DNA from: Verrucomicrobiales bacterium
GTDB lineage: Bacteria; Verrucomicrobiota; Verrucomicrobiia; Verrucomicrobiales; DEV007
Assembly: GCA_017991025.1 (NCBI GenBank)
Contig: JAGNMT010000065.1
Coordinates: forward strand, 1 to 11,409
Direction of reading: 5' to 3'
DNA: 11,409 nucleotides
A program made the translations under genes and the position numbers. Under the pieces are notes generated by a model, which worked only from the letters and a program-made list of their open reading frames with translations, did not search any database and was not told the origin of the DNA. Shown here in pieces: positions 1 to 7,191 of this stretch; position 1 is the first letter of the stretch, and each line of letters begins with the position of its first letter.

Positions 1-111
1 CGTAAAGACTCACCCCTGAAACATGCTCGTTTCCAGCAGAATGGCATCTAATAAGGTCTTGGAACGCAAAAAATCCCGGAGCACGTTTTTTCTTCCTGAA
101 TGACGGGCCTG

Positions 112-140
112 TTGGCAAATGGGGGGCAACGTGTTAGATT
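112..140 (+). promoter_or_regulatory. Candidate sigma70-type promoter of the mre operon
   Basis: A -35 hexamer TTGGCA (112-117, 5 of 6 matches to TTGACA) is followed after exactly 17 bp by TAGATT (135-140, 4 of 6 matches to TATAAT). Transcription would start near 147, giving an untranslated leader of about 55 nt before mreB. It is the best promoter-like match seen upstream of mreB, and no other gene is visible in bases 1-200. A 6-bp inverted repeat, CACGTT (82-87) and AACGTG (128-133), brackets the -35 box and might be an operator or chance. This is pattern matching only. Confidence 0.5.
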
Positions 141-200
141 TACGGAATTTAGAGCAATTACCCGCCGACCCGCTTTTCTTTCACGGGATGAGGGGTACTG

Positions 201-1253
201 TTGACCCTTGTTTCAAAATACATGATCGGCAAATTAATCGGAGCTTTTTCCAGCGATATCGGAATCGATCTCGGAACCGCAAACACACTTGTCTACGTAA
301 AGGATCACGGAATCGTCCTGAGAGAACCCTCGGTCGTCGCCGTCAAAGCCGGTACTAACCTCGTCCTCGCCGTCGGAGACGACGCCAAGCGTATGCTGGG
401 CCGCACCCCGGGAAACATTGTCGCGATCCGCCCTCTGCGCGACGGTGTCATTGCCGATTATGAGGTGACCGAGGCAATGCTTCGGCATTTTATCCGCAAA
501 GTGCATAATCGACGCAACTGGATCCGTCCCCGAATCGTCATTGCCGTCCCATCCGGAATCACGGAAGTGGAAAAGAGAGCCGTCAATGAGTCGGCCGCCG
601 CCGCTGGTGCGCGCGAAGTTCATCTGATCGAGGAACCGATGGCCGCAGCGATCGGGGTGGGTTTACCAGTGCAGGAGGCAGCCGCCAACATGATCGTGGA
701 CATCGGAGGGGGCACTACTGAAGTCGCCATCATTTCACTTTATGGTCTCGTCTACAGCCGCAGCGTCCGCGTCGCCGGTGACGAGCTGGACGAAGCCATC
801 ATTCTCTATATGAAGCGGGCCTATAATCTCATGATCGGAGAGCGCACTGCCGAGGAGATCAAAATTCGAATGGGCTCCGCCTACCCGCAGCCGAAGGAAA
901 CCTCCGTCGAAGTCAAGGGAAGGGATCTCATCGCCGGCCTGCCGAAGACTATTAAAGTGACCTCTTCAGAGATCCGTGAAGCCCTGATGGACCCGCTCCG
1001 TATCATCATCGAGTCAATCCGGGTAACGCTTGAGCGCTGCCCTCCCGAGCTCTCCGCCGACCTCGTCGACCGGGGTATCGTCCTTACCGGCGGCGGGGCC
1101 CTGCTCAAAGGGCTGGATCAATTAATTTCCGAAGAAACCGGCCTCCCCGTCCATGTCGCTGACGACCCGCTCAGTGCGGTCGCTGAAGGAACCGGTAAGC
1201 TCCTCGACGAACTCGACTTTCTCAAAAAAGTCTCGCAGCCGAGCCGACGTTAA
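201..1253 (+). CDS. mreB: Rod shape-determining protein MreB (bacterial actin)
   Basis: MreB is an actin-like ATPase that forms membrane-bound filaments and guides lateral-wall synthesis by the elongasome. The 350 residues carry the actin-fold signatures in order: phosphate-1 loop DIGIDLGTANTLVY (about 19-32), the VPSGITEVEKRAV segment, phosphate-2 loop DIGGGTTEVA (about 167-176) and adenosine loop TGGGALLKG (about 296-304). Length is normal for the family. The start is ambiguous. TTG at 201 has a good Shine-Dalgarno, GAGGGG at 190-195, 5 nt upstream. ATG at 222 has none, but it gives an N terminus (MIGKLIGAFSSD) that aligns residue for residue in length with E. coli MreB, including the amphipathic membrane-binding helix. 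The 41-bp gap to mreC and shared strand indicate an operon. Identity is certain; only the first seven residues are in doubt. Confidence 0.97.
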   Translation: MTLVSKYMIGKLIGAFSSDIGIDLGTANTLVYVKDHGIVLREPSVVAVKAGTNLVLAVGDDAKRMLGRTPGNIVAIRPLRDGVIADYEVTEAMLRHFIRKVHNRRNWIRPRIVIAVPSGITEVEKRAVNESAAAAGAREVHLIEEPMAAAIGVGLPVQEAAANMIVDIGGGTTEVAIISLYGLVYSRSVRVAGDELDEAIILYMKRAYNLMIGERTAEEIKIRMGSAYPQPKETSVEVKGRDLIAGLPKTIKVTSSEIREALMDPLRIIIESIRVTLERCPPELSADLVDRGIVLTGGGALLKGLDQLISEETGLPVHVADDPLSAVAEGTGKLLDELDFLKKVSQPSRR

Positions 1254-1294
1254 TCGTTGCGGGGTTATTCTGACGAGATCTCACTGGATTCGAA

Positions 1295-2173
1295 ATGAGT
1301 CGATTTAACATCATTTTTTTGATCAGCTTCGTGGGCCTGCTCATATGGATTACCCTTTTCCAGCCCGACGCGGTCGGGAAAATTCAGCGAGGAGCCATGG
1401 TCGCCATGCGCCCCTTCATGAAGGCGTCGAACGAACTGGACAAGACTGTTGATGCTTTAGGCAGTGAATCGTTGAGCCCCGCCCAGCTGCGGGCAAAACT
1501 AGCCGCAGTCGAACAGGATCGGGACCGCCTCAAGCTGGAGGTAATTCAACTCGACGAAATCCTTGCCGAGAACAATCAGCTCCGCACGGCTCTGCAATAT
1601 CGCGAAAAATCGCCGCTGTCCCTGGTTGCCGCGCGCATCATCAGCCGGAAGCCCTCGCACTGGTACAACACCATCGTGATTGACAAAGGCAGCGCCGACG
1701 GAATCCGCGAGGACAGCCCGGTTATCGTTCCTCTGGGGGAAGAGGCGGGATTTGTGGGCAAAGTCTCCGAGGTCATCGGGCCCCATTCGGCCGTCATCCT
1801 TCTACTCACCGACGAGATGTGCCAGGTCTCTGCCAAGCTGCAGAATTCCCAGGAACAGGGAATCCTGAGCGGACAGAGAGGGGCCCTCCGAACCCTACCG
1901 AATCTGAAATTGCGTTATCTCTCCAAAGAGGCGGCGGCAGGTCCGGGGCTGAAAGTATTCAGTTCCGGAACCGGTCAACTATTCCCCCCCAACCTGCTCC
2001 TCGGAGAAGTGGTCAGCTTATCCGTCGGCATTATTGACGCCGAGGCAACGATCAAGCCATCTGTCAATTTTGACGAACTTGTGGATGTCTTTATCATTCT
2101 CCCGTCCGAAACGAGTAAAGATGAACCCGTTGCGACTCCTGCGACTCCTGCGACTCCTGCAGCCGCGCCATGA
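1295..2173 (+). CDS. mreC: Cell shape-determining protein MreC
   Basis: MreC is a bitopic inner-membrane protein of the elongasome that oligomerises in the periplasm and activates PBP2. The 292-residue product shows a single N-terminal membrane anchor (about 5-22), a coiled coil (about 61-104, with DRDRLKLEV and AENNQLRTAL) and a beta-domain (about 107-270). The beta-domain has the family hallmark around residues 118-136: RKPSHWYNTIVIDKGSADGI, matching the usual W-x-x-x-I-x-I-D-K-G pattern. The C terminus ends in a low-complexity Ala-Thr-Pro tail encoded by a 9-bp DNA repeat. The ATG is preceded by no clear Shine-Dalgarno. Its stop overlaps the mreD start (ATGA at 2170-2173), so mreD is probably translationally coupled. 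Confidence 0.95.
   Translation: MSRFNIIFLISFVGLLIWITLFQPDAVGKIQRGAMVAMRPFMKASNELDKTVDALGSESLSPAQLRAKLAAVEQDRDRLKLEVIQLDEILAENNQLRTALQYREKSPLSLVAARIISRKPSHWYNTIVIDKGSADGIREDSPVIVPLGEEAGFVGKVSEVIGPHSAVILLLTDEMCQVSAKLQNSQEQGILSGQRGALRTLPNLKLRYLSKEAAAGPGLKVFSSGTGQLFPPNLLLGEVVSLSVGIIDAEATIKPSVNFDELVDVFIILPSETSKDEPVATPATPATPAAAP
2132..2158 (+). repeat. Three tandem 9-bp repeats in the mreC 3' end
   Basis: The unit GCGACTCCT occurs three times head to tail (2132-2140, 2141-2149, 2150-2158) and encodes the repeating Ala-Thr-Pro tail of MreC. Because the unit is a multiple of three, copy-number changes by slippage would lengthen or shorten the tail without shifting frame. The array ends 11 bp before the mreD start codon. 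Confidence 0.85.
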
Positions 2174-2763
2174 AGTTTTTCCTCCTTGTTATCTTCCTGC
2201 TGCTGCTCTCGTTCATCCTCCAGGAGTTCATCCCGGTATTTGACTGGGCTTATGGATCGAGACTCATGCTGGTGTATGCGGTCTTCTACGCGGCGTCTGT
2301 CGCCGTGCCTTTCCCGGCGATGCTCGCCCTTGCGCTGATCACCGGATTCATCTGGGACGCCCGCTACCACCTGCCGATCTACCCCGATGGCGCGGCTCTG
2401 GAACTATTCACCCAGTCAGAACTCCCTTTTGGTTTTACCATTTTCATTTTCGGGATTATGGGATCGCTGATCCAGGGAGTGCGCCCCCTGTTCCGAAGGG
2501 GTCGCTGGGAGCTTCCCGTCTTTATGATCGGGCTTTGCACGGGGCTCGCCCTCCTGATCGAATATCTCGTGATCAGTTTTCACCGGGGCGGTCTCGAGCT
2601 CTCCATGGAACTCGGGTGGAAATTGCTCATGACCTCTCTGTTTTCTTCTCTCGTTTCCCCGTTTTTGCTGCTATTGTTAAGCCGCGTCGCTGACCGCATG
2701 CGGTATCGAATCCGCATGGAAGGCCTTAAGCGACGGCATACTTACGATGGTGACGCACTTTAG
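2170..2763 (+). CDS. mreD: Rod shape-determining protein MreD
   Basis: MreD is the small polytopic membrane subunit of the elongasome that works with MreC. The 197-residue product is strongly hydrophobic. It has about five membrane segments (roughly 3-21, 30-60 possibly as two, 88-106, 115-135, 150-172) and a basic cytoplasmic C terminus (RMRYRIRMEGLKRR). MreD sequences are poorly conserved, so the call rests mainly on hydropathy, length and position between mreC and mrdA. Its ATG overlaps the mreC stop, and its last 17 bases overlap mrdA. No Shine-Dalgarno is visible, in keeping with translation coupled to mreC. Confidence 0.88.
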   Translation: MKFFLLVIFLLLLSFILQEFIPVFDWAYGSRLMLVYAVFYAASVAVPFPAMLALALITGFIWDARYHLPIYPDGAALELFTQSELPFGFTIFIFGIMGSLIQGVRPLFRRGRWELPVFMIGLCTGLALLIEYLVISFHRGGLELSMELGWKLLMTSLFSSLVSPFLLLLLSRVADRMRYRIRMEGLKRRHTYDGDAL

Positions 2764-4924
2764 GGCCCGGTTATATCTCCTTGCCATCCTGTTGATGGCA
2801 GGCTTCAGCCTGCTCATATACCGGCTGTATGCCATCCAGGTCACCGATCACGCCTACTGGGCCGCAAGGGTTCCCGGCAGCAAGTTCGAATCTGTCCGCA
2901 TCCCCGGAATACGGGGGGAGATAAAAGACCGAAATGGTATCACACTGGTCGACAGCACCCCCAATTACGAACTCCGGCTCGACTTGCGGGAAATCACGGC
3001 GGCCTACCTCAAATCCCACGATAATAAGCTTCCCGAGCCATACACCTGGGAACGTTTCGACCGTTACGGGCAACGAGAGACCAAGACCGAAACCGACATT
3101 GTCGCGATCGTAGAAGCGACCGTTTTCCCCGGCCTGCAGGATCTCGGCCTGCTCGCCGACTACAGTTCCAGTTCGATGAGGGTTCATTATAGATCGACCC
3201 GGGGAATCGTCCCTTTCACCTACCGGCGGGACCTCAGCTTCAAGGAGTTCGCCCGTTTTGCGGAGAACAATGTCGGCATCCCGGGGGTAACCGTGACCCG
3301 GACCGGACGTCGGCGCTATCTCTACGACTCGCTTGCTTGTCACCTACTCGGATACATGAATTTGGCCGACATTGACCAGGTGCCTGAGGAAAAAAAACGC
3401 GATTACAACTATTATGTAGGCGACGACTACGGTGTCATGGGTGTCGAAAAGACGATGGATCATTACCTCCAGGGCAAACCCGGCAAGTTGATCATCGAAA
3501 AGGACGAAAAGGGGAAATTTGTCGGGGAGATCAGCCGGACCGAACCCGAACCCGGCTCTGACGTCTATCTCACGATCGATGCCCGCATCCAAACGATCGC
3601 GGAAGAAAGTCTGCGCATGGTGGGGCGCGGCGCGGCCGTGGTGATCGATCCCAGAAACGGCGACGTTCTCGCACTCGCCTCTGTCCCCTCGTTCAACCCC
3701 AATGTATTTATCCCCGAAGTGCGGATCGACGATTGGAAACGTTACACCGAGGATCCAACCAGCCCCATGTTCAGCCGGGCGATCAATCCATACTCCCCCG
3801 GCTCAACCGGCAAGATTCCAGTCGCCCTCGCCGGTTGCCTTTCCGACACCTGCACTAAACACTTTTCCTGCGGCGGCGGTGCCCAGTACGGAAACAAGTT
3901 CATGAAATGCTGGTCCTCCGGTCACGGCACCCTTGACGTGAGCACCGCCATCAAGGTAAGTTGCAACGGCTTCTTCTACCGTTACGCCAACGACACCGGT
4001 ATCCGGAACATCCAGACGATGACTAACATGCTGGGTCTCGGGCACACCACCGGCATCGAAGTAACCGGGGAGAACCCCGGCAACATCCCCAACCCCGAAT
4101 GGCTGCGAATGCAGGGACTTCTCTGGAGCGATGCATTCACAGCCCTCGTTGCGATCGGTCAGGGCGCGACCGAGGCTTCTCCACTGCAGATGGCTTCGGT
4201 TACGGCGACCGTTGCCAACGGCGGCAAAGTCTATCAGCCCCGTCTCGTTAAAAAAGTCGCGGAAAAGAACGGCCAGATCGTCAAGGAGGACGCTCCGAAT
4301 CTGAAACACGATCTGACTAAGGAGGGAATCAGTGCCGCAAACGTGGAGATGGTGAAACGCGGCATGTGGCGGGTCGTTAATGAGGCCGGGGGAACGGCGG
4401 GCCGGGCCAAATCGGACCTGACTGTGCTCTCAGGAAAAACCGGCACGGCGCAGACCGCCAATCCCAATCAACCGACCAACGCCTGGTTCATATCTTTCGC
4501 TCCTTATGACGCACCGGAACTGGCCATCTGTGTCTTTGTCGAAAACGGCAACTCGGGCGGCGGTGCCGCCTCGCCCATCGCCAAACATATCGTTGATAGT
4601 GTCATTTCCATGAATCAGGGGCGTGAAGTGCGGGTCACCGCCCTCCCCGAAGCAATCGGGCGCACCGACCGGGTAATGAGCGTCGCTTTCGACGACAGTG
4701 ATATTGCCAAATTTGCTCTTGCTGATCAAAATGCGGAATCAGCCGTGGACGTGGCCGCTTTCGTGCCGCAATCTCTGCGCGAACGCAATTTCCGGCCACT
4801 GAACGGAAATCTGGCCCAACCCACTATCAAGCAATCCAGTGACAGCAGGGGTCGAGTTGGTAATCTAAATTCAAATCCGGCACCCAAATTCAAACCTTTC
4901 CAATGGCTCAAGAAGAAAAGGTGA
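2747..4924 (+). CDS. mrdA: Penicillin-binding protein 2 (elongasome transpeptidase)
   Basis: PBP2 is a class B penicillin-binding protein that cross-links peptidoglycan during elongation. The 725-residue product has one N-terminal membrane anchor (about 9-26) and a dimer/pedestal domain starting near IPGIRGEIKDRNG (about 52-64). The transpeptidase domain has all three catalytic motifs: SxxK at S353-T-G-K356, SxN at S405-C-N407 and KTG at 564-566. Between the first two lies a Cys/His set (C375, C388, H393, C406) that resembles the zinc site reported in other PBP2 proteins. The product is longer than E. coli PBP2 (633 residues) because of a hydrophilic C-terminal tail of about 100 residues ending in KKKR. 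It starts inside mreD. GTG at 2750 is an alternative start. PBP3/FtsI is unlikely given the mre context. Confidence 0.94.
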   Translation: MVTHFRARLYLLAILLMAGFSLLIYRLYAIQVTDHAYWAARVPGSKFESVRIPGIRGEIKDRNGITLVDSTPNYELRLDLREITAAYLKSHDNKLPEPYTWERFDRYGQRETKTETDIVAIVEATVFPGLQDLGLLADYSSSSMRVHYRSTRGIVPFTYRRDLSFKEFARFAENNVGIPGVTVTRTGRRRYLYDSLACHLLGYMNLADIDQVPEEKKRDYNYYVGDDYGVMGVEKTMDHYLQGKPGKLIIEKDEKGKFVGEISRTEPEPGSDVYLTIDARIQTIAEESLRMVGRGAAVVIDPRNGDVLALASVPSFNPNVFIPEVRIDDWKRYTEDPTSPMFSRAINPYSPGSTGKIPVALAGCLSDTCTKHFSCGGGAQYGNKFMKCWSSGHGTLDVSTAIKVSCNGFFYRYANDTGIRNIQTMTNMLGLGHTTGIEVTGENPGNIPNPEWLRMQGLLWSDAFTALVAIGQGATEASPLQMASVTATVANGGKVYQPRLVKKVAEKNGQIVKEDAPNLKHDLTKEGISAANVEMVKRGMWRVVNEAGGTAGRAKSDLTVLSGKTGTAQTANPNQPTNAWFISFAPYDAPELAICVFVENGNSGGGAASPIAKHIVDSVISMNQGREVRVTALPEAIGRTDRVMSVAFDDSDIAKFALADQNAESAVDVAAFVPQSLRERNFRPLNGNLAQPTIKQSSDSRGRVGNLNSNPAPKFKPFQWLKKKR

Positions 4925-5004
4925 CACTCCCGGTCGCTGACCGCCCTTCCAAGGTGGAGATCGTCAGAGACTCACTTGAGCCAAAAAACTCCTACCAGAT
5001 TTAA
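4903..5004 (+). CDS. Possible small ORF bridging mrdA and rng (33 aa)
   Basis: An ATG at 4903, inside the end of mrdA in another frame, opens a 33-residue frame (beginning MAQEEKVTLPVADRPSK) that stops at 5002-5004, 7 bp before the rng ATG at 5012. It spans the whole gap between the two genes, so ribosomes translating it could couple mrdA to rng. There is no Shine-Dalgarno, no recognisable family, and the frame is short enough to arise by chance. Reported as a candidate coupling ORF only. Confidence 0.2.
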   Translation: MAQEEKVTLPVADRPSKVEIVRDSLEPKNSYQI

Positions 5005-5011
5005 CCCTATC

Positions 5012-6613
5012 ATGTTCAACAGAATTCGTAAATTTTTCGGAGGCAAAAAACTCGGCGACGGAAACAAAATCGTCGTCAATTGTGAAAAGCTCGAGACCCG
5101 CGTGGCGCTTATTGAAAACGGTTCGCTAGAGGAGTATACGGTCGAGCGCCTCAACGATGAAAACATCGTTGGCTCCGTTTTTAAGGGCATCATTCGCAAC
5201 ATCGAACCGGGACTGAACGCGATGTTCGTCGATATCGGTCTCGATAAGAACGCGTTTCTTCATTTCTGGGATGCCATCCCGGAAGCACTTGATGCCGAGT
5301 TGGAAGAGATCCAGCGCAGCGGCAAGCACGACTCCGGAGACGGTGGAAAGGGTGGAAAAGGCAAAGGCAAAAAGACGATCCAATCGAAAGATATCCCCGC
5401 TCTTTACCCGGTCGGTTCCGAAGTGCTCGTTCAAGTCACAAAAGGGCCCATCGGAACCAAAGGGCCGCGCATCACCACGAATATTTCTCTTCCGGGCCGC
5501 TATATGGTCCTCATGCCCCGCAATGATCAACTCGGGATTTCCCGGAAGATCGAAGATCCCAAAGAGCGCACCCGCCTTCGGAAGATCATGAGCGAAAAGC
5601 TCACCATCCCGGAAAAGATGGGAGTGATCCTCCGCACCGTCTCGGCCGGGCAGAAAGTTCGCTACTTCGTCCGTGACCTCGCGATTCTTCTGGAAGAGTG
5701 GCGGCACGTCGAAGAAAAAGCCGCCGCCCACAAAGCGCCCTACTGTGTTTTTCAGGAACCTGATCTGATCGAACGCACCGTCCGCGATTTTCTCACTGAC
5801 GAGATCGACGAGGTGATTTGTGACGACGCCGTGGCGTCTGAGCGCATGAAAGACCTCATTGGCGTCATCTCCCGTCGTTCGCGGAAGCGCATCCAGTACC
5901 TCCAGACAACAACCCCCATTTTCGAGAAACTCGGCATCCAGAAACAGATCGACGATGCCTTTTACCGTCAGGTCTGGCTTCCCAACGGCGGTTACCTCGT
6001 CATTGACGAAACGGAAGCCCTCATCGCGATTGATGTGAACACCGGACGGGCAAAAACACAGGATAAGATGATCCTGCAAACCAATATCGAAGCCGCCGAG
6101 GAAGTCGCCCGCCAGGTGCGCCTCCGGAACATCGGTGGCCTCATCGTCATTGACTTTATCGACATGAAGTCGCGACGCGACCAGATGGCCGTCTACAAGG
6201 TCATGCGCGAGCGCCTCCGCAACGATAAGGCCAAGACCCAGATCCTGCAGATCTCGCAACTCGGGCTCATGGAAATGACGCGTCAGCGTCTCCATGAAAG
6301 CCTCAACATTACGGTCAACGAACCCTGTCATTACTGCCAGGGACGCGGCATGGTGAAGAGTGCCGAATCCATGAGCGTCGAACTCCAGCGGCGAATCAAT
6401 TCGATCCTTGGTCGCGGCGAAAACGCGAGCAAGGAACTCATCGTCATCGTGCATCCCGATGTGATGGAACGCCTCAGAACCCACGACGGCGAACTTTTCG
6501 TGGATTTGGAGCGGCGGCACAACGCCCGGCTCACGTTCAGGAGCGACGCCTCCTACTATCGCGAGCAGGTCGTCATCGCCGATGCGAAGACACAGAAGGA
6601 GATTCGGGAGTAG
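5012..6613 (+). CDS. rng: Ribonuclease E/G family endoribonuclease (RNase G-like)
   Basis: This is an Mg2+-dependent single-strand endoribonuclease that prefers 5'-monophosphate RNA and acts in rRNA and mRNA processing. From ATG 5012 the product has 533 residues. The S1-like domain (about 20-168) is interrupted by a Gly/Lys-rich insert (about 103-126). The catalytic DNase I-like region has metal-ligand aspartates D341 (AIDVNTGR) and D381 (VIDFIDM), matching E. coli RNase E D303 and D346. The Zn-link motif is C439-x-x-C442 followed by QGRG. The long disordered tail of RNase E is absent, so RNase G is the better name. TTG at 4976 is an in-frame alternative start adding 12 residues; neither start has a strong Shine-Dalgarno. 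It sits 87 bp after mrdA and is probably in the mre operon, as in E. coli, where rng follows mreBCD. Confidence 0.92.
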   Translation: MFNRIRKFFGGKKLGDGNKIVVNCEKLETRVALIENGSLEEYTVERLNDENIVGSVFKGIIRNIEPGLNAMFVDIGLDKNAFLHFWDAIPEALDAELEEIQRSGKHDSGDGGKGGKGKGKKTIQSKDIPALYPVGSEVLVQVTKGPIGTKGPRITTNISLPGRYMVLMPRNDQLGISRKIEDPKERTRLRKIMSEKLTIPEKMGVILRTVSAGQKVRYFVRDLAILLEEWRHVEEKAAAHKAPYCVFQEPDLIERTVRDFLTDEIDEVICDDAVASERMKDLIGVISRRSRKRIQYLQTTTPIFEKLGIQKQIDDAFYRQVWLPNGGYLVIDETEALIAIDVNTGRAKTQDKMILQTNIEAAEEVARQVRLRNIGGLIVIDFIDMKSRRDQMAVYKVMRERLRNDKAKTQILQISQLGLMEMTRQRLHESLNITVNEPCHYCQGRGMVKSAESMSVELQRRINSILGRGENASKELIVIVHPDVMERLRTHDGELFVDLERRHNARLTFRSDASYYREQVVIADAKTQKEIRE

Positions 6614-6623
6614 AAGGAGCCGA

Positions 6624-7178
6624 TTACGAATAGTCCTCCCCGGGGAATCGTTTCGACATCCGGGCAATCCGCAGCGGCGGGTTGTCGTCGCAGAGAGGTA
6701 TCTCCTCATATCGGTTGGTTTCGTAACCAAAACGCCGGTAAAGCTCCTCGCCAGCAAGAGTGGCGGCAATTTCCGCGCGCCTAAATCCACAGGCGACAAG
6801 GGCGTCCTCACAGAAATGCAGAATTGCGGTGCCGATCCCCTTTCGCACGTGGCGGGGATGGACGAAGAACGCCCGGATACGGGCAGCATCAACAATCGGG
6901 TTCAACCGGGCAGACACCCCTTCCCCCGCAGCACGCCCGCCGAAGGCCGATTCGCGAAAACTCCATCCACCGCAGGCAATAGGTTCATCGTCGTCACCAA
7001 CGACAAAGTAAGTGCCGTCCGCGATCATTTGCTCATCGACGCCGAAGATAGGGCCTAGCGCCCTCTCGATCTGCCCGGCTGAATAGATGCCGGACAGAAG
7101 ACGGCGGGACGATTCCTCGATAAGCCGCTCAAGGGTCGGAATATCGGAACGTTCGGCAAGTCGCGGTATCCATTCCAT
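6624..7178 (-). CDS. GNAT-family N-acetyltransferase
   Basis: GNAT enzymes transfer an acetyl group from acetyl-CoA to an amine; the substrate here cannot be inferred. The 184-residue product has the GNAT layout. The central strand and acetyl-CoA loop are at about 100-120 (RIRAFFVHPRHVRKGIGTAI), with the R/Q-x-x-G-x-G pattern as RKGIGT (112-117). A C-terminal ELYRRFGYETN segment (about 145-155) is typical of motif B. The N-terminal DIPTLERLIEESSR helix also fits. It is read from right to left, 13 bp after the sugar dehydrogenase gene, and is probably co-transcribed with it. It converges on rng with a 10-bp gap. Confidence 0.88.
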   Translation of the reverse strand: MEWIPRLAERSDIPTLERLIEESSRRLLSGIYSAGQIERALGPIFGVDEQMIADGTYFVVGDDDEPIACGGWSFRESAFGGRAAGEGVSARLNPIVDAARIRAFFVHPRHVRKGIGTAILHFCEDALVACGFRRAEIAATLAGEELYRRFGYETNRYEEIPLCDDNPPLRIARMSKRFPGEDYS

Positions 7179-7191
7179 GGATCTTTCGTTT

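Noticed and set aside
1..111. Part of an upstream gene at the left edge
   Set aside because: No frame on either strand has a usable start, length or motif in these bases.
119..358. A 79-residue frame overlapping the start of mreB
   Set aside because: Most of it lies inside mreB in another frame, and its Arg/Ser-rich translation looks like a shadow.
5126..6895. A 589-codon open frame antisense to rng
   Set aside because: It is the mirror of a well-supported RNase G gene in a GC-biased codon context. Its translation shows no domain, and it runs past the end of rng into the GNAT gene in a different frame.
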